64,000 nucleotides of DNA from positions 1-64,000 of the forward strand of contig NZ_JAQGJM010000010.1 of NCBI RefSeq assembly GCF_028290625.1, given 5' to 3'. The notes under the pieces are model-generated. The model did no database searches. It was given only the letters and a program-made list of their open reading frames with translations, and was not told the origin of the DNA. How positions within the stretch are numbered: position 1 is the first letter of the stretch; every line of letters begins with the position of its first letter. The position numbers and the translations under genes are program-made. Of this stretch, positions 1 to 9,013 are shown piece by piece. This DNA is from Devosia sp. Lineage in GTDB: Bacteria; Pseudomonadota; Alphaproteobacteria; Rhizobiales; Devosiaceae.

Positions 1-221
1 AGGAAAAGCCCCAAGAGGGCGAAGTCATCGCCGTCGGCCCCGGCGCCCGCGACGACAGCGGCAAGCGTATCGAGCCCGACGTGAAGGTCGGCGACCGCAT
101 CCTGTTCGGCAAATGGTCCGGCACCGAGGTCAAGGTCGAAGGCGACGACCTGATCATCATGAAGGAAAGCGACATCCTGGGCGTGCTCGACAAGAGCGAA
201 GCCAAGGCCAAGGCCGCCTGA
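1..221 (+). CDS. groES: GroES co-chaperonin, C-terminal part (cut by window start)
   Basis: Reading from base 3, 72 residues are visible before TGA at 219-221. They include the GroES features [37 protein letters not shown] and the C-terminal [16 protein letters not shown]. GroES forms the heptameric lid of the GroEL cage and helps fold cytosolic proteins. The N-terminal part with the mobile loop lies before the window. The tail ends in a short Lys/Ala stretch. The groEL start is 51 bases downstream on the same strand, the usual groES-groEL operon order. Any CIRCE/HrcA element would lie upstream of groES and cannot be seen here. Confidence 0.96.
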   Translation, partial: EKPQEGEVIAVGPGARDDSGKRIEPDVKVGDRILFGKWSGTEVKVEGDDLIIMKESDILGVLDKSEAKAKAA

Positions 222-242
222 GCGACCCGTCGCTAGTCCTAA

Positions 243-1916
<1,674 letters not shown>

Positions 1917-1975
1917 TCCACGCTTCCCTCAAAGAGCTACAAGGTCTCGTAACTTCCCAGTCACGGACTTTGCAG

Positions 1976-2006
1976 AAGGCGCGGTGGAAACACCGCGCCT
2001 TTTTTA
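1976..2006 (+). terminator. Rho-independent terminator of groES-groEL
   Basis: A perfect 11-bp stem (AAGGCGCGGTG / CACCGCGCCTT) closes a GAAA tetraloop and runs into six T residues. It lies 60 bases after the groEL stop and separates the chaperonin operon from hicA. Confidence 0.93.
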
Positions 2007-2035
2007 TTGCCGCATTTTTGATGCCAACCATTGCC

Positions 2036-2068
2036 TTGCACGATCCATCCGTGTGTATTATGTTACAC
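2036..2068 (+). promoter_or_regulatory. Probable hicAB promoter with overlapping inverted repeat
   Basis: TTGCAC (2036-2041) and TATGTT (2059-2064) are spaced by 17 bases and resemble a -35/-10 pair. A dyad GTGTA-N6-TACAC (2053-2068) covers the -10. HicB proteins with a ribbon-helix-helix domain commonly repress their own promoter, so this dyad is a good candidate HicB operator. It ends 11 bases before the hicA GTG. Confidence 0.55.
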
Positions 2069-2079
2069 GGGAGATAAAC

Positions 2080-2280
2080 GTGCACTTCGAGCGAAACAGC
2101 CGAAAGCTAATCGGACTTCTCACGCACGACGGCTGGTATCGCGTGGATGTCGATGGTGACCACCATCAATTCAAACATGCCGAGCGGCCCGGCAGGGTAA
2201 CGGTTACGCATCCGAATAGGGACATTCCTATTGGAACGGTCCGGTCGATTTATCGGCAAGCAGGCTGGCTGAAGAGGTAA
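2080..2280 (+). CDS. hicA: HicA-family mRNA interferase toxin
   Basis: 66 residues from a GTG start with a GGGAG Shine-Dalgarno sequence six bases upstream; no closer start has a comparable site. The double-stranded-RNA-binding-like fold of HicA is recognisable from SRKLIGLLTHDGWYRVDVDG, the HHQFKH segment with the catalytic His (residues 28-29), and VTVTHPNRDIPIGTVRSI. HicA cleaves mRNA and arrests growth when its antitoxin is lost. hicB starts one base after the hicA stop, so the two are translationally coupled in the toxin-first order typical of hicAB. Its own promoter and the terminator behind groEL make it an independent module. Confidence 0.9.
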   Translation: MHFERNSRKLIGLLTHDGWYRVDVDGDHHQFKHAERPGRVTVTHPNRDIPIGTVRSIYRQAGWLKR

Positions 2281-2281
2281 C

Positions 2282-2683
2282 ATGCGTTACGTAGCATTCG
2301 TCCATAAAGACCCGGACAGCGCCTATGGGATCAGTTTTCCAGACTTTCCTGGCTGTATCTCGGCTGGCGACACGATGGATGATGTGATTGCCAGTGGCAC
2401 CAAGGCCCTGAGCTTTCATGTCCGCGGTATGGAATCGGATGGCGATATCATTCCAGAGCCTCATTCGCTTGAGGAAGTCATCAACAACGCCGAATTCGCG
2501 GAAGACCTTGAGGGCGCAAGCTTGGCTCTGGTCCCTCTCGTCCGCGACCTCGGCTCGACCACCCGCATCAATGTTTCGCTCGATCTAGGCCTGCTCAAAG
2601 CCATTGATGATGAAGCGCGCTCCAGAGGCCAGACACGGTCCGCGTTTATCGCTTCGGCAGCGAGAAGGGAACTCATCGACTGA
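2282..2683 (+). CDS. hicB: HicB-family antitoxin
   Basis: 133 residues. The N-terminal half (about 1-70) is the degenerate RNase-H-like HicB domain, with YGISFPDFPGCISAGDT and a helix starting DDVIASGTKAL. The C-terminal 40 residues (TRINVSLDLGLLKAIDDEA...RSAFIASAARREL) form a ribbon-helix-helix DNA-binding domain, so this is the RHH type of HicB. It would neutralise HicA by direct binding and repress the hicAB promoter. The start lies one base after the hicA stop. Confidence 0.92.
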   Translation: MRYVAFVHKDPDSAYGISFPDFPGCISAGDTMDDVIASGTKALSFHVRGMESDGDIIPEPHSLEEVINNAEFAEDLEGASLALVPLVRDLGSTTRINVSLDLGLLKAIDDEARSRGQTRSAFIASAARRELID

Positions 2684-2764
2684 ATTCTGAGTGCCGCAAA
2701 TCCGCCGGTGGCGCCCGGAATCATAGACAATCACCCCTGCCCTTCCCCATTGCGTGACCTCATC

Positions 2765-3001
2765 ATGAAAACACCGACGACGCGCCGACCAACCAGTGCA
2801 ATCGATCGCGCGGAGGCGGTTTTCAAGGCAGTTACCGCCAAGCCCGAAGCTGCGCCCAAGCCAGCGACGCCACCCGCCGGCAAGGAGATGGTGTCGCTGC
2901 GGCTAGACCGGGACGTACTGGAGCATTTCCAGGAGGACGGGCCGGGCTGGCAGGAGCGGATCAACGCGGCATTGCGGGCGGCGGCAGGGTTGGAGGCGTA
3001 G
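2765..3001 (+). CDS. BrnA-like antitoxin protein (DUF4415), no toxin beside it
   Basis: 78 residues from the ATG at 2765. The last 35 residues (MVSLRLDRDVLEHFQEDGPGWQERINAALR) match the BrnA/DUF4415 ribbon-helix-helix pattern. The first 40 are a Pro/Ala/Lys-rich, probably flexible segment. BrnA normally neutralises the RelE-fold toxin BrnT encoded immediately upstream. Here the upstream neighbour is hicB and no BrnT is visible on either strand, so the gene is an orphan. No clear ribosome binding site precedes the ATG. A GTG at 2708 would add 19 residues but looks unlike the family. Confidence 0.72.
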   Translation: MKTPTTRRPTSAIDRAEAVFKAVTAKPEAAPKPATPPAGKEMVSLRLDRDVLEHFQEDGPGWQERINAALRAAAGLEA

Positions 3002-3095
3002 GGACGATCAAGCTTCATCTAGACCATCCGGCTATTTGACAGTGACGCGCCGGCGTTTCATTTTGCCCTGTACGCTGGCATTGGGGGATGGGACG

Positions 3096-3974
3096 ATGTG
3101 GATCCGGGGATTGATGGTCGTTGCGGCCGTGCTGGCGCTGAGCGCGGGCGGAGCCGATAGCGCCTGGGCGCAGAAAACCAAGACCAAGGGTCCGCCGCCG
3201 ACACAGCAGAGCACGACGGCTCCCGTCAGTGATCTTGATCCCAGCGATCCGGACGATCTGGAAGAGATCATCACTCAGGCGGATGCCGCCTATTTCGTGG
3301 ATGAGGGCAAGACGCCCGACTACGAATACGCCTTCAAGATGTACAGCCTCGCCGCCGAGGCCAATGATGCCTATTCGATCAACCGCGTCGGGCTAATGTA
3401 CGATCGGGGCGAATTCGTCACGCAGGATTTCGACAAGGCCTTTGCCGCCTATAAGCAGGCGTCAGATCTGGGGCTGGCGGCGGCGATGAACAATGTCGCC
3501 AATATGTACCAGGCCGGCGACAGCGTGGCGCAGGATTATCGCGAGGCGTTGCGCTGGTATCAGAAGGCCGCGGACGGCGGCTACGGCTATTCGATGTATG
3601 TGCTGGGCGACATGTATCTGGCCGGCGAAGGCGTGACTGAGAACCACAAGGAGGCGGTCGCCTGGTATCAGAAGGCGGTGGATGCCGAGGAGCCCAACGC
3701 CTATTGGGCGCTGTCGCTGCGCTACCTTTATGGCGACGGCGTTGGCAAGGATGAGCTGCAATCGGCGCAACTGGCCTACATGGCGCTGACGCATGGCGTG
3801 CAGGTAGCGCTGGACGAATTCAAGGCCATCGAGAATGCCGACACTACGCCGGGCTATCGGCGCGAAGTGCAGCAATTGCTCAAGCGCGATGGCTTTTACA
3901 GCGGCGCGATCGACGGGGATTTTGGCACGTCCACAACAGCAGCACTGGACAAGGCGTTCGGCTCGGCGCTGTAG
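3096..3974 (+). CDS. Secreted Sel1-repeat protein with C-terminal peptidoglycan-binding-like domain
   Basis: 292 residues from ATG 3096, which has a GGGGGA site about eight bases upstream. An upstream in-frame start at 3036 would put 20 residues before the signal peptide and is less likely. Residues 1-26 are a signal peptide (WIRGLMVVAAVLALSAGG, cleavage near AWA-Q). About four Sel1/TPR-like repeats follow (for example AFAAYKQASDLGLAAAMNNV and ALRWYQKAADGGYGYSMYVL). The last 40 residues (REVQQLLKRDGFYSGAIDG, then FGTSTTAALDKAF) resemble the PG_binding_1 fold. A periplasmic scaffold that contacts peptidoglycan is the likely role; the exact partner is unknown. Confidence 0.82.
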   Translation: MWIRGLMVVAAVLALSAGGADSAWAQKTKTKGPPPTQQSTTAPVSDLDPSDPDDLEEIITQADAAYFVDEGKTPDYEYAFKMYSLAAEANDAYSINRVGLMYDRGEFVTQDFDKAFAAYKQASDLGLAAAMNNVANMYQAGDSVAQDYREALRWYQKAADGGYGYSMYVLGDMYLAGEGVTENHKEAVAWYQKAVDAEEPNAYWALSLRYLYGDGVGKDELQSAQLAYMALTHGVQVALDEFKAIENADTTPGYRREVQQLLKRDGFYSGAIDGDFGTSTTAALDKAFGSAL

Positions 3975-4026
3975 CCAACATTACCAAATGATTAAATCTG
4001 GCGTTCCGGCTGTCCACGGCCCGGCG

Positions 4027-4045
4027 TTAACGGGCGGTTAACCAT
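4027..4045 (+). promoter_or_regulatory. CtrA-type binding box TTAA-N7-TTAACCAT
   Basis: TTAA (4027-4030), seven bases, then TTAACCAT (4038-4045) fit the full CtrA consensus TTAA-N7-TTAA exactly. It lies 54 bases before the ATG of the EF-hand gene, so it would overlap that promoter. CtrA is the alphaproteobacterial master regulator of cell cycle and motility genes. Confidence 0.6.
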
Positions 4046-4099
4046 GTCGGTTCTTGCTGCTCGGGCGCGGAACTCCCGCGCGGGTCAATAGAGAGCACG

Positions 4100-4831
4100 A
4101 TGTCGACAAGCACTATCGGAGGGTCGAACGCCGCGCAGATGATGCGCCCAGCGATGAAGCCACCGTCGTTCAACACGCTAGACCAGAATGCGGACGGCAA
4201 GGTAACGCTGGACGAACTTATCGCCGGCGCGCCCGGGGGCGCAACGGATGCCAAAGCCAGCAAACGCGCAGAAGCGCTGTTCAAGGCGATGGACCAGGAT
4301 GGTGACGGCTCCGTCACCAGCACGGAAAAAGACAGTTTCGACACCAAGATGGCCGCCCAGCGGCAATCGATGCAGTTCATGACGCAGATGATGGCCGGTG
4401 GCCAGCAACCGATCGACAACAACACGCTGTTCGACCAGACCGACACGGATGGCAATGGCTCGGTGAGCCTGGCCGAACTGGGCGATGACGCAGGCGCCAA
4501 GGCCATCGGCAGCGATGGATTGCAGAAGCTGTTCGCCATGATCGACGCCGACGGGGACGGCGCGATCAGCAAGACCGAAAGCTCGGACTTTCTGGATTCG
4601 GTGAAGTCGGCGGTGATGGATATCGCCAGCGGCGGCGGGAATACGGATGATGCTACGGGCGGGATACCCAATGGTATGTCGCTGGCACAGGCGCTCAGCG
4701 ATGACGGCGAAGACGATGACGAAGACAAGCCGTTCGACCTGATGAGCCTGGCGCAGAATGCCTATTCGAGCACTGGCAAGGGCACCGACCTACTGAACCA
4801 GTTGAAGGCGATCTTCGACAGCGCAGCGTAA
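4100..4831 (+). CDS. Four-EF-hand calcium-binding protein
   Basis: 243 residues with four complete EF-hand loops: residues 28-39 (DQNADGKVTLDE), 65-76 (DQDGDGSVTSTE), 115-126 (DTDGNGSVSLAE) and 149-160 (DADGDGAISKTE). Each has acidic or Asn ligands at positions 1, 3 and 5, Gly at 6 and Glu at 12, so all should bind Ca2+. The hands form two pairs separated by a Met/Gln-rich linker. The C-terminus has an acidic run (DDGEDDDEDK) and a short helical end. There is no signal peptide or membrane segment, so it is cytosolic or exported by an unrecognised route. A perfect CtrA box lies upstream and a terminator directly follows, so it is probably monocistronic. Its specific role cannot be told from sequence. 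Confidence 0.88.
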   Translation: MSTSTIGGSNAAQMMRPAMKPPSFNTLDQNADGKVTLDELIAGAPGGATDAKASKRAEALFKAMDQDGDGSVTSTEKDSFDTKMAAQRQSMQFMTQMMAGGQQPIDNNTLFDQTDTDGNGSVSLAELGDDAGAKAIGSDGLQKLFAMIDADGDGAISKTESSDFLDSVKSAVMDIASGGGNTDDATGGIPNGMSLAQALSDDGEDDDEDKPFDLMSLAQNAYSSTGKGTDLLNQLKAIFDSAA

Positions 4832-4836
4832 GATTG

Positions 4837-4863
4837 AGCGGCGGGGCGACCCGCCGCTTTTTT
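4837..4863 (+). terminator. Rho-independent terminator of the EF-hand gene
   Basis: A nine-bp perfect stem AGCGGCGGG / CCCGCCGCT with a GCGA loop is followed by six T residues. The T run overlaps the stop codon of the convergent TauE gene. Confidence 0.9.
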
Positions 4864-5611
4864 ATGGGAAGAACAGCAGCTTCAGCGCCAGGGCGATGGA
4901 GACCACGACCACGAGGGGCCGGATCAGCTTGGCGCCGTAACGAATGCCGGTGCGGGCGCCAATATAGCCGCCGGCGAGCTGGCCGATTGCCATGGCGATG
5001 GCAGCGGGCCACAGCACATCGCCGGACGGGATGAACACCAGAAGCGCCGCGATATTGGATGTCAGGTTCAAGAGCTTGGTATGGCCGGTGGCGCGCGTGA
5101 GGCCAAGGCCGAACAGGGTGACGAAGCCGATGGTCATGAACGAGCCAGTGCCTGGGCCGAAAATGCCGTCGTAGAAACCCAGGCAGAAGCCCATCAATGG
5201 CACGAAGCGCGCGAATGGCAGCCGGGCGTGCTTATCGGTATCGGACAGGTTCGGCGCGAACAGGAAATAGAGCGCGATGGCAATCAGGGCGATCGGCACC
5301 AGCGTGATGAGGATCGACACATCGAGCCGCTTGACCACCAGTGCGCCGATGACGCTGCCGCAGAGGGTGAACAGGGCGGAGAGCGCCAAAGCGCGGATAT
5401 CAACAAAGCCGCGGCGCCAATAGGTGACGACGGCCATGGCGGTGCCGCAGGCGCCCTGCACTTTATTGGTCGCGAGCGCCGCAACGGGCGGTAGGCCGGC
5501 GAACAGCAGGGCCGGAATGCCTATCAGGCCGCCACCGCCGGCGACGGCATCAACGAAGCCGGCGAGCAGGCCGACGCCCGTGAGCGACAGAAGAATAAGG
5601 GGATCGAGCAT
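4862..5611 (-). CDS. TauE/SafE (TSUP) family membrane transporter
   Basis: 249 residues with about eight hydrophobic segments. The N-terminal repeat carries GLLAGFVDAVAGGGGLIGIP and the second repeat GFCLGFYDGIFGPGTGSF, the paired Gly-rich half-repeats typical of TSUP (PF01925) proteins. Members export sulfite, sulfoacetate or other small organosulfur anions, or have unknown substrates. The start lies two bases after the stop of the glycosyltransferase gene, so it is probably the last cistron of the minus-strand his operon. Nothing nearby indicates sulfur metabolism, so the substrate stays open. Confidence 0.9.
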   Translation of the reverse strand: MLDPLILLSLTGVGLLAGFVDAVAGGGGLIGIPALLFAGLPPVAALATNKVQGACGTAMAVVTYWRRGFVDIRALALSALFTLCGSVIGALVVKRLDVSILITLVPIALIAIALYFLFAPNLSDTDKHARLPFARFVPLMGFCLGFYDGIFGPGTGSFMTIGFVTLFGLGLTRATGHTKLLNLTSNIAALLVFIPSGDVLWPAAIAMAIGQLAGGYIGARTGIRYGAKLIRPLVVVVSIALALKLLFFP

Positions 5612-5613
5612 GG

Positions 5614-6825
5614 TCAGGTCCGGCGGCGCTGCATTGGATCGTCCGGCGGGGGCGTATCGGTGACGCGACGCTCATAGAGCGGGATGTTGATCATCGAGGA
5701 CATGAAGCCGCTCATCATCAACTGGAAGCCGGTGACCAGCGCCGTCAGCGCCAGAATGAGGGCGCGCATGGTGGTGGCGGGGTTGAGCTCGCCGAAGCCG
5801 CGATCGGCCCATTTGCCGACGCCCCAGATCAGCGCCGCGAACCCGAACAGCATCAGCACCACGGCGACGAGCAAGATGCGCTCGAGGGTCAGCGATTCGA
5901 GGATGCGGTTGTAATTGCCGGAGCGGGGGATGAAGCCATAACGCGAGGCAAAGCGGCGGCCGATGATCGCAAAGGCGATGGACTGCACGCCGACAATGAC
6001 GCAGAGCGCCGCGACGAGGAAGGTATGCAGGTCGAACACGACACTGCCGAAGCGGACAGGACCGCGGATGAGCGCGGCGCCGCCCAGTAGCCCCACCACC
6101 AGCAGCATGATGCCGGGATACAGGAACAGCCAGCGCGGCGAGAATAGCAGCAGGAAGCGCAGATGGCGCCAGCCATCGCGGAACGAGCGCAAATGGGGCG
6201 GTCGCGAGCGGCCATCTTTCTTGAGCGTGGTGGGAACTTCGCGCACGTCGAGATTGGACAGCGTGGATTTAACCACCATCTCGGAGGCGAATTCCATGCC
6301 GATGGTGCGCAGGTTGAGCCGCATTATAGCATCGCGGGAAAAGCCGCGCAGGCCGCAATGGAAATCGCGTACCGGGGTATGGAAGAACAGCCGGCCCAGG
6401 AAGGACAGCACCGGGTTGCCGATATAGCGGTGATGCCAGGGCATCGCATTGGCGCCGACGCCGCCGGCGAAGCGGTTGCCCATGACCAGATCGGCCCCGT
6501 CGCGCAACGCAGCGACGAACAGGTCCAGATTAGCGAAATCGTAGCTGTCATCGGCATCGGCCATGATGACGAAGGGGCCTTTGGCGGCCTCGATGCCGCC
6601 CGCGAGGGCCGCGCCATAGCCTTTTTCGGGAACGGCGACGAGGCGCGCACCATTGGCGGCGGCGATGACCTGGGAGCCGTCGGTGGAGCCGTTATCGGCG
6701 ATGACGATTTCGCCCGCAATGCCGGTGCGCGTCAGGAAGGACTGTGCCTTGGCGATGCACGTGGCCAGGGTTTCGGCCTCGTTGAGGCACGGCATCAGAA
6801 TAGTCAGTTCGAGCGCGTCGCTCAT
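5614..6825 (-). CDS. Family 2 glycosyltransferase, dolichol/polyprenyl-phosphate mannosyltransferase-like, with membrane C-terminus
   Basis: 403 residues from the ATG at 6825; a longer frame upstream is an antisense-composition artefact. The GT-A domain fills residues 1-230: LTILMPCLNEAETL, then IVIADNGSTDGS, the metal-binding DADDSYDF, and FHCGLRGFSRDA near the acceptor loop. Four hydrophobic stretches follow (about 235-260, 270-295, 325-350 and 365-390), as in DPM1/GtrB-type enzymes that load sugars onto undecaprenyl phosphate. It likely supplies a lipid-linked sugar for surface glycans. It sits between a small membrane protein and TauE with no other glycan gene in sight, so donor and acceptor are unknown. 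Confidence 0.88.
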   Translation of the reverse strand: MSDALELTILMPCLNEAETLATCIAKAQSFLTRTGIAGEIVIADNGSTDGSQVIAAANGARLVAVPEKGYGAALAGGIEAAKGPFVIMADADDSYDFANLDLFVAALRDGADLVMGNRFAGGVGANAMPWHHRYIGNPVLSFLGRLFFHTPVRDFHCGLRGFSRDAIMRLNLRTIGMEFASEMVVKSTLSNLDVREVPTTLKKDGRSRPPHLRSFRDGWRHLRFLLLFSPRWLFLYPGIMLLVVGLLGGAALIRGPVRFGSVVFDLHTFLVAALCVIVGVQSIAFAIIGRRFASRYGFIPRSGNYNRILESLTLERILLVAVVLMLFGFAALIWGVGKWADRGFGELNPATTMRALILALTALVTGFQLMMSGFMSSMINIPLYERRVTDTPPPDDPMQRRRT

Positions 6826-6901
6826 GGGCGCCCTCCCCGGTTTTGTGCGCTGGGAAGGGCTTGTGCCGTGAATCGGTGTGGGTGGCAATGGCCGATGGCG
6901 A

Positions 6902-7231
6902 TCAGTCGCCGCCGCCGCCACCACCGCCATCTCCGCCGCCTGAGGAGCCACTGTCGCTGCCGGATGAGTGGCCGCTATCGCCAGAGCTGTGACTGTTGTC
7001 GCTGGAGCTCGAATGAGGGCTGCTGTCGTTGCCGGGATGATTGCTAGTGTCGGTATTGGAGGACCAAAAGCCGCTGTCGGTGCTGTCACTGGAGCCCGCC
7101 GGAGCCCGATGGATCGGCCGGCCGTCGGTGGGCGTCTTGATGTTGAAGATCGAATTGAGGATGACAAAAACGACGAAAGCCACGAGGGCGGCGGGGATCA
7201 GCAGAAACCAGAGGTCCCAAAGATCTCCCAT
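6902..7231 (-). CDS. Small membrane protein with Ser/Asp/His/Gly-rich low-complexity tail
   Basis: 109 residues. Residues 4-28 (LWDLWFLLIPAALVAFVVF...) form one transmembrane helix. A basic/Pro segment follows, then about 55 residues built almost only from S, D, H, N and G, ending in a Gly-Asp run (GGGDGGGGGGGD). No known domain is visible. Such tails occur on membrane-anchored TPM-type and cell-envelope proteins, but the TPM domain itself is absent. It starts 10 bases after the hisG stop on the same strand, so it is probably co-transcribed with the his genes without being part of histidine synthesis. Confidence 0.7.
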   Translation of the reverse strand: MGDLWDLWFLLIPAALVAFVVFVILNSIFNIKTPTDGRPIHRAPAGSSDSTDSGFWSSNTDTSNHPGNDSSPHSSSSDNSHSSGDSGHSSGSDSGSSGGGDGGGGGGGD

Positions 7232-7241
7232 CAGGTGGCGA

Positions 7242-7949
7242 TCAGAAATCGATCGCCGCGTCGAGGCGGGAGAGGACGGCATCGAGCAGCGCGCGGCGCT
7301 CGGGGGTCCAGCCGGCGGTGCGCGAGACCAGCAGGCACGCTTCGCTCTGCAGCAGCGTGCCGTCTTCGAGGACGCGCAGGGCATTGGCGGTCAACGTAGA
7401 GCCGGTGGTGGTGATGTCGACGATGATATCGGCCACGCCCGAGGCCGGGGCGGCTTCGGTGGCGCCGAGGCTTTCCACGATCCGGTATTCGGCGATGCCG
7501 GCCTTGGCGAAATGCTGGCGGGTGATGGTGATGTATTTCGTGGCGATGCGCAGCCAGCGACCGTGGCGCGAGCGGAAATCGGAGGCGACGTCGGCCAGGT
7601 CGTGCATGTGGGTGACGTCGATCCAGGCATCGGGCACGGCGACGACAACGTCGGCAGCGCCGAAGCCGAGGGGCTTGGCGAAGGCGACCGAGGCGGGGCC
7701 AGACTCGGAGGTTTCGTGGATCAGGTCACGGCCGGTGACGCCGAAATCGATGGTGCCGCGGATGAGTTCGCGGGCGATTTCGGACGCGGGGAAGAAGCGC
7801 ACGGTGACATCGGGCAGGCCCTCGATGGCGCCCAGATAGGAGCGGGCGCCGCCGGGGCGGGTGATGGTTAGGCCGTTATCGGCGAACCACTCGCGGGTGA
7901 GTTCTTCGAGGCGCCCCTTGCTGGGGACGGCGAGCGTGATACCGGCCAT
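7242..7949 (-). CDS. hisG: ATP phosphoribosyltransferase, short form (catalytic subunit)
   Basis: 235 residues, the short-form HisG without the C-terminal regulatory domain. It catalyses the first step of histidine synthesis, ATP plus PRPP to phosphoribosyl-ATP. Recognisable segments are ITLAVPSKGRLEE at the N-terminus, IDFGVTGRDLIHE, and the PRPP-binding loop VDITTTGSTLTAN. Short HisG is inactive alone and needs HisZ, which is encoded immediately upstream and overlaps by one base (TAATG). The rest of the his pathway is not in the window. Histidine feedback is expected to act through HisZ. Confidence 0.96.
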   Translation of the reverse strand: MAGITLAVPSKGRLEELTREWFADNGLTITRPGGARSYLGAIEGLPDVTVRFFPASEIARELIRGTIDFGVTGRDLIHETSESGPASVAFAKPLGFGAADVVVAVPDAWIDVTHMHDLADVASDFRSRHGRWLRIATKYITITRQHFAKAGIAEYRIVESLGATEAAPASGVADIIVDITTTGSTLTANALRVLEDGTLLQSEACLLVSRTAGWTPERRALLDAVLSRLDAAIDF

Positions 7950-9013
7950 TATGCGGCCTCCGCTTCGAGGCGATCGACCCAGACGGAGCAGCCTGAGGCG
8001 GCGATGGGGGCTACGGCGCCGAGGCGTTCGAGCAGGCGATCATACTGGCCGCCGGAGGCGAGGACTTCGCAGCGCGGGCCGGTCATTTCAAAGACGATGC
8101 CGGTGTAATAATCGAGCCGCGGCGAGAAGCTGGCGTCAAAGGTGACGCTGGCTTCGCCGAGGTTATCGAGGTGGTGGCGGATGGATTTGAGGGCTGGGGC
8201 CAGATCAATGCGGGCGGCGCGGGCCAGGGACTCGATACGGGTCAAGGACTGCAAAGCGGGGCCGGAAATGGCGAGGTAATCGCGCAGCAGCTTGAGCGTC
8301 GCGGGGGGGATTTGCGCGGCGTCGAGGGCTTGCTGTTCGAGGTAACGGTCGGCGATTTCGGCGGGGGTGCGGCCATCGGAGAGGCTGAGGCCGGCGGCGA
8401 CCATCTGTTCGGTGATGTCTTCGACCATGGCATCGCGAGAGGGCTGCTCGGCGCGCGGCAATTCGGGCGCGGATTCGAGGCGGGTCAGCAGGCGATCGAG
8501 CGCTTCGGTGTGGCCGAAGCGGTGACGGATGCGCGGACGCCAGGGGGCGGGCATATCGGCTTGCGCGAGGAGGGACTCGAAGAGGCCGACGCCGCCGAGG
8601 TGAATGCTGGGGCTGACGCCGAAGAGGTCGAGCGCGGCGCGGGCGAAGGTCAACACCTGATCGAGCGCGACATCGCCATCGGGCTGGGCGAGCAGTTCGA
8701 TGCCGGCCTGGTCGAACTCGGCGGGACCAGTTTCGCGCTGGCGGAAGATGGGGCCGAGATAGGAGAAGGCGGCGGGTTCGCCGACGCCGTTGGCGATGTA
8801 GTCGGCGACGATAGGCAGGGTGAAATCGGGGCGCAGGCAGTATTCCGCGCCGGTCGCCGCTGTGGTTAGCAGCAGGCGGCGGCCGAATTCCTCGCCGGCG
8901 AGGTCGAAGTATGGATCGGCCGGGAGCAATAGAGGCGGCGTGGCGCGGGTGGCGCCCTGGGCTTCGACAAGGTCTTCGAGCGCCGTGCGGCGCAGGGCGG
9001 CAGCGGCGGTCAT
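7949..9013 (-). CDS. hisZ: ATP phosphoribosyltransferase regulatory subunit (HisRS paralogue)
   Basis: 354 residues from the ATG at 9013, inside the hisS stop (ATGA overlap); longer frames run into hisS. The class II aminoacyl-tRNA synthetase core is visible: [16 protein letters not shown], the motif-2-like [22 protein letters not shown], and the histidine-pocket segment [12 protein letters not shown] near residue 305. It lacks the C-terminal anticodon-binding domain of HisRS. HisZ binds short HisG into an octamer, activates it and mediates histidine feedback. The hisS, hisZ and hisG genes overlap and must be translated together. Confidence 0.95.
   Translation of the reverse strand: MTAAAALRRTALEDLVEAQGATRATPPLLLPADPYFDLAGEEFGRRLLLTTAATGAEYCLRPDFTLPIVADYIANGVGEPAAFSYLGPIFRQRETGPAEFDQAGIELLAQPDGDVALDQVLTFARAALDLFGVSPSIHLGGVGLFESLLAQADMPAPWRPRIRHRFGHTEALDRLLTRLESAPELPRAEQPSRDAMVEDITEQMVAAGLSLSDGRTPAEIADRYLEQQALDAAQIPPATLKLLRDYLAISGPALQSLTRIESLARAARIDLAPALKSIRHHLDNLGEASVTFDASFSPRLDYYTGIVFEMTGPRCEVLASGGQYDRLLERLGAVAPIAASGCSVWVDRLEAEAA

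Noticed and set aside
2080..2280. Reading hicA as part of a longer frame starting in the groEL end (1834)
   Set aside because: The longer frame crosses the groEL terminator; the GTG at 2080 has its own promoter and GGGAG site and gives the usual HicA length.
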